A stretch of 64,000 bases of DNA from the NCBI GenBank assembly GCA_017506865.1, contig JAFCMP010000035.1, positions 124,001 to 188,000 on the forward strand, in the 5' to 3' direction. Within the stretch, counting starts at the first letter, position 1; each line of letters starts with the position of its first letter. The DNA is from Tribonema minus. Its lineage: Eukaryota > Sar > Xanthophyceae > Tribonematales > Tribonemataceae. The translations under genes were made by a program, and so were the position numbers. Under the pieces are notes generated by a model. The model was not told where the DNA came from. It did not search any database and saw only the letters and a list, made by a program, of their open reading frames with translations. This document shows positions 57,730 to 64,000 of the stretch, piece after piece.

Positions 57730-57932
57730 TGAGAACCCTAGTGATGACCGCGGCGCGTACAGCGTGCTCACCGCCCCCTCTCGCTCACGTCGTTGCCCAC
57801 CCGCGCCGCAGGGCGCTGGTGGCGCCCACGGGGTGCCTGGAGTCCGCCCCCGACTGCTCTGTGGGCATCCTCGTCATCTGGCGCGGCGAGGGCTTCAGCA
57901 CGTCCATGCGCTTCCGGCCCTTCTGTCCCTGA
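52883..57932 (+). CDS. F-box protein, FBXO31-like (9 exons)
   Basis: Exons: 52883-53055, 53348-53512, 53747-53848, 54438-54624, 55215-55355, 55690-56062, 56442-56535, 57070-57168, 57812-57932. Phases agree and predict 484 residues. Residues 4-57 form an F-box (LPAAVVWPMCGYLHAHEILQ, then WKARCQQL), which would bind SKP1 in an SCF ubiquitin ligase. The C-terminal half looks like the conserved domain of FBXO31/EXECUTER-type proteins: GLYFAVYGPHGLEL at about residue 312, GDVNVPAGRLTFE at about 347, then a Gly-rich GHITLLGK...GFVSPTW and LFDAREEW. That domain is thought to recognise substrates, which I infer here from similarity. Two introns (after 53512 and 53848) start with GC (GCGAGT and GCAAGT). 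The Ser/Gly/Ala-rich insert in exon 4 is low complexity. Intron 3 contains a GAGCGCTGCC minisatellite. Confidence 0.83.
54210..54415 (+). repeat. Minisatellite of ACACCTGAGCGCTGCCTCC units
   Basis: About ten degenerate units of 18-24 bp with core CTGAGCGCTGCC lie in intron 3 of the F-box gene, just before the exon 4 acceptor. GAGCGCTGCC also appears in the helicase and CLC intron repeats (for example 3575 and 26953). Confidence 0.85.
55516..55585 (+). repeat. Tandem duplication of about 37 bp in an F-box gene intron
   Basis: The block TATATG-CCAGTACGTGCAC-GCTGACCGACG occurs twice in direct succession within intron 5, with only a few mismatches. Confidence 0.8.
57699..57730 (+). repeat. CA dinucleotide microsatellite
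   Basis: About 14 CA units within the last intron of the F-box gene. A GT run is also seen at 59572-59588. Confidence 0.9.
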
Positions 57933-59707
57933 CGCCGTAGGTAGCCACTCCCCTTTCCTATACCGCCCCCCTCCCTCCCCCACCCCCCCCGTTTTTCGCC
58001 TCCCCCCCCCCCCCCCCCCCCCCCGCTGCGCTGACGCGCGGTATGATGATGTGCGTGGGTTGCGTGGGTATCCACGCATGAACTTGTTCTTTTGCGCCTC
58101 CTCTACCCAAAGTCGGTCCTACTGTTGACGAGCGGTGTGTAGCAGGGACGCACTCTCTGTGCGTGCTGTCAGCGTGCGTGCTTTGCGCCCATCGCCGGCG
58201 CCTGCACCAGCGCACGGGACTCAGCGCACACACGCGCACGCGGCCCTTGATTCCAACCCAGCAGGCGCGTCGCGCTCCATTTTCGCACGTCGTGAACCGT
58301 TTGCCCTAGTTCGCGCACGTGCCGTGTCTGCTGTGCGGACGCGCCGTGTCGACAGCATGTCGTGTGTGGGACGGGGTGCTGCATGAGTCTCAACCAATTT
58401 CCCCCTCGGCCCAACAAGCAGTCGCAAGCCGTTGCCCCCCCCCCCCCCCCCCCCCCCCTTTCCCCCCCCGGGCTGGCTCCATCCGCCGTCCACATGGTTT
58501 TTTTAATAGGTTTGTGCACTGTACTGCACTGGCCACCGTGTCCCGCTGCCAATCCCTCTGGTGCGAGGGTGCGGTAGTCGATCGATGCCCAGTGCTCTGC
58601 GCTCTCCCAGCGGTGGCAAGCCATTGCTGATCAGCACATTTGTTTGGACCGCCCCCCCCCCCCGCAGGCGCTGCCAAGCGGGCATTGCTGATATCAGAGA
58701 GCCCGCCGATTTAGTGCGCCCCGCGCTCACGTCCCTGGTAACCTAGGTATACACACAGGAGGGGTGCAGACACGCGAGACAACACACACACCACAAGCGT
58801 ACTACAGTTTGCGTTGCGTTGCCGCCGTGCACGTGTGACACCGTGTCTGCCACATGCCGGCTGTGACAATAATGGACATCACCGTGCGAACGCCGCGCTT
58901 TGCGATTGCTGCTGCTGCCATGCGTGCGGTGTTGAGTCTTGTCCGCGTGCCGTCATCCTGGTGATCTGTGAATTTGTACAGCGAATGTGGAAGTGCTTTC
59001 AGCTATGCGCATTGAGTGGCAAACTCCCATGCCCAGAATGGTCACAAGGTCTGATGTCTCGCCACAGGGGCCCCTTCTGTTGTTCCGTTGGAGAGGATCC
59101 TATTCACGAGAAAAGATCATGCAGGAGATGTGGGCATCGGACCGTACACAAAGTCAAAACTGGGTTGCTTGACTGCAGTGTAGTTCTGTGAACAACACGG
59201 TCAGGCGAGGTCTAGAGATCCCAAGCCTTATACTTCAACCTCAAATCTCCAACTTCAACAGGCCTGGTGCTCTGAGCAAAAACCCCCACTTTTGTTGTAA
59301 TGACGGTGAGTGATGGTATGCAACAGCTGTTCTGACTTATGGTACTCATCACTGCGAGTGCGGTCCGTTGGCAGTGACCTCATTGACTTTGTGCATTCAG
59401 GCGCATCGGCGCCTCCTCGGCTGTTTCGATGTGTAGGTGCACATCAAATTGGTGCCTGATATGGAAAAAAAGTTGTACATTGTCACTCAGCAGGGGCACA
59501 AAACGAGCCTGTTCTGCGTTGTAACCCTTGAAGTTGAAGTTCATCGGGGAGATTGAAGTGCGGAAAAAGGAGTGTGTGTGTGTGTGTGCTTCGGTAAACG
59601 ATCATGGGCGAAGTCTATAGGCTATAGCTAGTCTTGCAGTGTTGTTGCATTTGGAGCAGATATTTTGCAAAGCCTTGCGCGGAGGAGGGTGGCACCCACA
59701 CTGAAAC
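57933..59707. other. Region between the F-box and BtaA-like genes
   Basis: No confident coding exon is visible. The first 800 bp carry long poly-C runs (57991-58024, 58435-58458, 58652-58664). The last is followed by GCAG, exactly like the acceptors of the coding introns, so 3' UTR introns of the F-box gene are possible. The acceptor-like site at about 58667 also has an echo: GGCAAGCCATTGCTGATCAG at 58615-58634 against GCCAAGCGGGCATTGCTGAT at 58673-58692. A reading frame at 58814-59191 is Cys-rich but matches nothing I know. Confidence 0.5.
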
Positions 59708-62700
59708 ATGCAAATTGGATCCTCTGCAATCACCAGGCGTGGCCTGAGCATAGCAGCTGATCAGGGGAGGTTGCTGTGCAGACGCATCGTGCCTTTCAGG
59801 AGTGACATCCGGCAGAGCTGGTGCAATGCAGATCCTGAAGCGGAGGTCCAGGCAATCAAGTTTCTGGACGCCCAGAGCCCACGGACTGGGCAGGGGTGAG
59901 TGCATGTTGCCATGACTGCAGTAACCTGCAGCTAGCAAAGGGTTCGTGGAAGCTGGCCGAAATCTAGTCCAGTGAAGCCTTTTGCTTATTTCGAAACGTG
60001 CGCAGCAGAAGTGTTGGACTCTGGCGATTGGCGTGGTGTCAAGTACAAACTCGCCGCCAGCATACTTTTATGTGTCTTCCTGTCGTCATCCTTTGCAAGT
60101 GGTTTCCAGCTGATTGTCAGTCAAAGATTCCATGGAATCAATTGAGCATGCAATGGGAAATGCTACCTTGTGATGCCCAACAAGCCTGTTGCGCATCTTG
60201 AAGCAACATGCACTCATGCGAGTGTGCATGCATCTGGACACATGCGCACTTCCTGCCTCACGTGCCCATCCTGAGCCCCCGGTCGATCAGTGCTCATTCC
60301 AGGAGCACTCGCTGAGCCCGTGCCACTGACGCGCAGCCTGGCACCTGCGCCGCCGCCCGCCCCCCGCCGCAGGTACAGGGTGCTGATGTCAGCGGGAGGC
60401 GGCGACTGCGCACTGGCGACGCTGGCGATGCCGCAGGTACTCCGCGCCCACGCGCGCGCACGCGTGCTGCGCTGATGCGCGTAGCACGGCGTGCCGCGTA
60501 CTGTCCGCGCTCACACCCGGCCTGCGCACATTGCCGAACCACCACTAGTTTGCAACAGTCTGAAACCGAAGGCGCAGCTGATCGCTGCCACGTCGAAATA
60601 ATGCTCTCTGGCAGTGCTGTCCGCATGTGCCACCACGCCTGCTTGCTGTCGCTCGTGGACGCGTGACCCCCCCCCCTCCCCCCCGTTTCCCCCCCCAACG
60701 CCTCCGTGCACGCGCCGCCGCGCGCGCTCGCGCACAGGTCACCAGGGTCACCACCGTCTCGCCGTACGCCGCGCAGCACCACCTCACCGCGCTCAAGCTG
60801 CGCCTCGCGCTGAGCGACCTGCCGCGCGAGGAGGTCGTGGCAGTGCTCGGCATGGAGGAGGCGGCGGACCCGCTGGACGCGGACGGCGCGGCACGGCGCC
60901 GCGCGCTGATGGAGCGCCACGTGCTGCGGGGGCTCGCGCGCGTGAACCCCGCCGCCGCGGCGTTCTGGTCCGAGAGGTGGGTGCCTGGAGGGGGGGGGGG
61001 GGGGGGGGCAAGTGAGAGAGAGACAAAGACAGAGAGAGAGGGGGGGGGGGGGGGGGGGCGGGAGACGGAGAGAGACCGAGAGAGCGCGTTCAGCAGCAGC
61101 CGCGGCGTTCTGGTCCGAGTGGTGGGTGGGGGTGGGGTGGGGGTGGGGAGGGGGGCAAGCGAGAGAGACACAAAGACAGAGAGAGAGAGAGGGGGTGGGG
61201 GGGAGGGGGGGAGAAGGAGAGAGAAGGCAGCGCTGAAGGAGAGACAGAGAGACAGCGCTGTCAGCAGCAGCGACAGCAGCCGCAAAGGAGGGGGAGGTGC
61301 ACGGTGCGAGCACAGCGCCGACACGCACAGCGCCGACACGCACAGCGCCGACACGCCTCGCTTCCGCTGCGCTGCCAGTCAGCGCGTGATACATACTGCT
61401 GCGGTCGCGGCACCAGCGCACTGCGTCGCGGCAGCGCGCGCTGACCGCAGCAGACATCGCTCATCACAATTTCACGCCCCGCGCGCCGCCGCGCCCCGCG
61501 TGTCGCCGCCGCCCCCCAGGATGGACCAGGAGGTGGCGTTCGGCATCGGCAAGAGTGGGCGCGAGCAGCGGTGGCGCGCAGAGCGAGTCGTGGGCCTGCA
61601 CGAGCTGGAGATGGACGCCGCGGCGCTGCTGTCCGACAAACCGCTCGAGGCGGCCAAGGCGTTCCGCAGCGCGGACGTCGTGGAGGAGGGCCTGGTGCGG
61701 TGAGTCGCGCGCGGCGCTGTGCTCGCGTCCGGCTGGCCGCTGCCGCTGGCGCTGGTGCGTGTGCGTGTCAGCCCGTCGCCGCCGCCGCCGTCCCGGCGAT
61801 CTGCGGCAGGCGGGGCGTGTCCTCTGTGGACAGGCTCCACGCGCGCTCCTCGGGCCGGTCGCCGTGACGCCGTCGGCTGACGCTGGCGCCGCTGCCGCCG
61901 CCGGCTGGGCGTCGTTGTTGTGCCACCAAACGTTCCCACAGCGTGCTCCACTGGCAGCTGGTGGGACCGAAGGTGACGCTGCCGCTGCCGCCGCCGGCTG
62001 GGCGTCGTTGTTGTGCCACCAAACGTTCCCACAGCGTGCTCCACTGGCAGCTGGTGGGACCGAAGGTGACAGCGCTTCCCGGTGTACGCGTGCTCCTGAC
62101 CACTGCTGCCTGCATCATCGAACAGAGAACACAAGCACGTATGTCGATGGCGCAGCACCCAGCGCAGTGCGCGCTGTCGCCACGCCGCACTGTTGGCGCT
62201 GAGCAACGGCAATGTACACATTCAGAATGCCAGTCAGTTGTACTCGGAGCGAGCCTAGCGCGTCACGACGCGGGTCGCGCACGGCGAGGCACGGCAGGTA
62301 TGTAGGGAGAGATAGGGTATGTATGCAGGGCTGTTCTGTAGAGCGTGCTGACCGCTCAGCGTCCACCCCCCGTCCACCCCCCTGCCGCAGCGCCATCCCA
62401 GCGAGCACCATCGCCGCGCACATGGGCTGGGACCACGACCCGGACTTCCTGCAGGGCAGGGCGTGGTCGGACGCCGCGGCGGACCTGCGGGACCTCCACA
62501 GGTGCGCAGATGACTCGGTGTTTGACTCGCGACTCAGTGCGCGTCTGCCGCGATGGCGTCGCGTGCGGTGTCGGAAGGAAGCACAAACTTTCCTCCCCCA
62601 CCCCCCGTCGGCACTGCGTGTGGCGTCGGAAAGGAGCGCACAGCACCCACCGCCCCCACCCCCTGCAGGCCTGCTGTAGTTAGTATACTGGCTGTCGCAT

Positions 62701-63655
62701 GGTGGAGCGAGGCTCCTGACCAGGAGCGGCGCGCGCTGCAGCGCGCTCGAACGCACGCTATCAGCTCCCTGACGCGCTGCCATATCTGGGGCCCCCGCCC
62801 CTGACCCCGCGCGTGCACTTCAACAACACTTCAACAACGCACCTCATCAGCGCAACGCGAGCGGTCAGCGCCCCGCCCCCGGCGCTTGCGGGCAGCCCCC
62901 AGACCGCAGCAGCTACGCTCACCCGCGCATGTACTCGGCACGCGCTTCTCCGCCGCCGCGCTGCCTGCCGCCGGTTGACCCCCCCCGCCTGCTCCCCTCG
63001 CGTCGCTGCCCGCCGCCAGGGCGCGCGCCGCGCGCGAGGCGGACGCCTACTTCAACAAGCTCAAGGACCCCGCGGCGCGGCGCGCGGGGCGCGCGCTGCT
63101 GTACGCGCACCTCGCGCTGACCAACTCGTTCCCGCACGGCGCCGCCGCGGCGGACGCGCGCGAGCCCGAGGACGCGCTGCCACTGTGGCTCAGCGACGAC
63201 TGGCGCGACGAGCTGCGCGAGCGGTTTTGCGCGGACGTCGACATCGTCGAGCGCGGCGACTGCGTCACCGGCGGCAGCGGGCTGCTGAAGCTGGCGGGTG
63301 AGTGGGGCTGCGGGTGGGGAGGGGGGGGGGGGGGTCGCAGGCTGCGGGTGGAGAGGGGGGCAGGGGGTCGCTTCCTGCATGCTCGGTGTCGTGACTCGCT
63401 CAGGTTGTGAGAATGAGCACTGCCACTGGTGGCGACCGGCACGACGAGCCGCGTAAGCGCTCCCCGTGCGGCCGTCGCGGTCGTCACCGACGCAGTGCTT
63501 TCAGCACATTCGATTACGAGGGCGCCAACGCTACACGTGCCGTCAGCGACACACACGCACGCACCCCACTGCATCCCCTTGCCGTCCTTCGCACATGCTG
63601 CAGGCGGCGGCGGCCACAGCTCAATGACTTGTGCGCATTGGGGGAGGGTCCCAGA

Positions 63656-63687
<32 letters not shown>

Positions 63688-63984
63688 TCACGACACCTCA
63701 CGGTAATCAGCATCTCTCAATCTCTGTGCACACGCACTGCCCACACCCCACTGCTTCCCCGTGCCACCCTCTGCACACGCCGCAGGCGACGGCAGCGGCC
63801 TGCTTGCATGGCAGCGCTCCGCCGCCGCGCCCTCCGTAGTCGCGGCGGCGAGCCTGCAGGCGGAGGCGGAGGGCGGCGCGGCGGCGCGCGACGCGCCCGG
63901 CTTCGACCTCGTCTCCATGGGCGAGGCGCTGGACCTGCTGGGGTCCGCGCGCAGCGCGAGCGCGGAGCTGTCGGTGTGCTGCAG
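59708..63984 (+). CDS. BtaA/DUF3419-like 3-amino-3-carboxypropyl transferase (partial, 7 exons seen)
   Basis: Exons: 59708-59895, 60373-60436, 60738-60976, 61520-61699, 62391-62501, 63020-63297, 63786-63984. The last ends at a GTGCGC donor, so the gene continues past the window. 419 codons are visible and the phases agree. BtaA enzymes move the 3-amino-3-carboxypropyl group of S-adenosylmethionine onto diacylglycerol, the first step to betaine lipids. Visible support: SWCNADPEAEVQAIKFLD before the fold, the SAM-binding strand and loop RVLMSAGGGDCALATL (about residue 64), ALKLRLALSDLPREEVVAVLG, and WLSDDWRDELRERFCADVDIVERGD. GFDLVSMGEALDLL lies where the family has its FNLSDIFEY-type segment. 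The segments around the SAM site and helix agree best with the family, and the C-terminus is diverged. The ATG at 59708 directly follows an in-frame stop, but an upstream exon cannot be excluded. Homology is inferred from motif order without a search. Confidence 0.75.
60950..61125 (+). repeat. Donor-side copy of BtaA-like exon 3 end with G and GA tracts
   Basis: CCGCGGCGTTCTGGTCCGAG at the end of exon 3 (60955-60974) recurs at 61100-61119, again followed by GGTGGGTG. Both are followed by long G runs and then by GAGAGAGACAAAGACAGAGAGA-like purine tracts (61014-61040 and 61160-61190), so the duplicated unit is about 145 bp. Confidence 0.85.
61888..62070 (+). repeat. Near-perfect tandem duplication of about 91 bp in a BtaA-like gene intron
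   Basis: Two adjacent copies run from GCTGCCGCCGCCGGCTGGGC through CACCAAACGTTCCCACAGCG to GGTGGGACCGAAGGTGAC. They are almost identical, so this is a recent duplication. Unlike the junction copies, it contains no exon sequence that I can identify. Confidence 0.9.
63549..63800 (+). repeat. Acceptor-side copy before BtaA-like exon 7
   Basis: The block CACACGCAC...CACCCCACTGC-TCCCC-TGCC-TC--GCACA-GC-GCAGGCG occurs at 63549-63607 and again at 63728-63790, where it holds the real acceptor (63785). A 28-base C run (63660-63687) lies between them. Confidence 0.82.
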
Positions 63985-64000
63985 GTGCGCCACGTGGCGC

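Noticed and set aside
58814-59191. Cys-rich frame as a gene between the F-box and BtaA-like genes
   Set aside because: No known zinc-binding pattern, no splice continuity with either neighbour, and a competing frame of similar length overlaps it.

Overview
The window is nuclear DNA from a GC-rich, intron-rich microalga. All five identified host genes that show more than one exon here are cut by many short GT-AG introns, with a few GC-AG ones. TTAGGG-type telomere-like tracts lie inside introns. One protein (30724-34505, minus strand) begins with a signal peptide that ends in a Ser-Ala-Phe motif, the usual entry signal for red-type complex plastids. A second protein belongs to the BtaA/DUF3419 betaine-lipid family, which fits an alga. 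A haptophyte or a related red-lineage alga is my best inference; the sequence alone does not settle the taxon.

Layout. 1-530 (-): first exon of a Rossmann-fold SDR/epimerase-like protein that runs off the left edge. 640-13746 (+): a 15-exon DEAD-box RNA helicase of the DDX42 type, divergent from the first gene across only 109 bp. 15301-29217 (+): a 15-exon CLC chloride channel/antiporter with two CBS domains. 30724-34505 (-): a three-exon, plastid-targeted, membrane-anchored FNR/cytochrome-b5-reductase-like flavoprotein, convergent with the CLC gene. 35104-50935: a retrotransposon nest, mostly minus strand, with two near full-length and several 5'-truncated copies of one R2/CRE-like non-LTR element (N-terminal zinc fingers, RT, Ala-rich linker, CCHC knuckle, restriction-like endonuclease). 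50936 to about 52040: a second repeat family with a related 3' tail. 52883-57932 (+): a nine-exon F-box protein like FBXO31. 59708-63984 (+): a BtaA/DUF3419-like 3-amino-3-carboxypropyl transferase that continues past the right edge.

The most unusual signal is that many introns in the four large plus- and minus-strand host loci examined carry tandem, degraded copies of the adjoining exon end together with its splice site. I call these junction echoes. They occur on the acceptor side (for example 3420-4492, 8700-9172, 26890-27198, 63549-63785) and on the donor side (18699-19330, 21748-21945, 24818-25700, 27466-27935, 60950-61125), in the helicase, CLC and BtaA-like genes. A dispersed octamer, TTGAAGTT/AACTTCAA, is strongly over-represented in non-coding DNA and forms a perfect inverted repeat in the shared promoter at 561-583. 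The retroelement shows a clear preference for inserting at GTAC, with 12-13 bp target duplications in both orientations at a single site.
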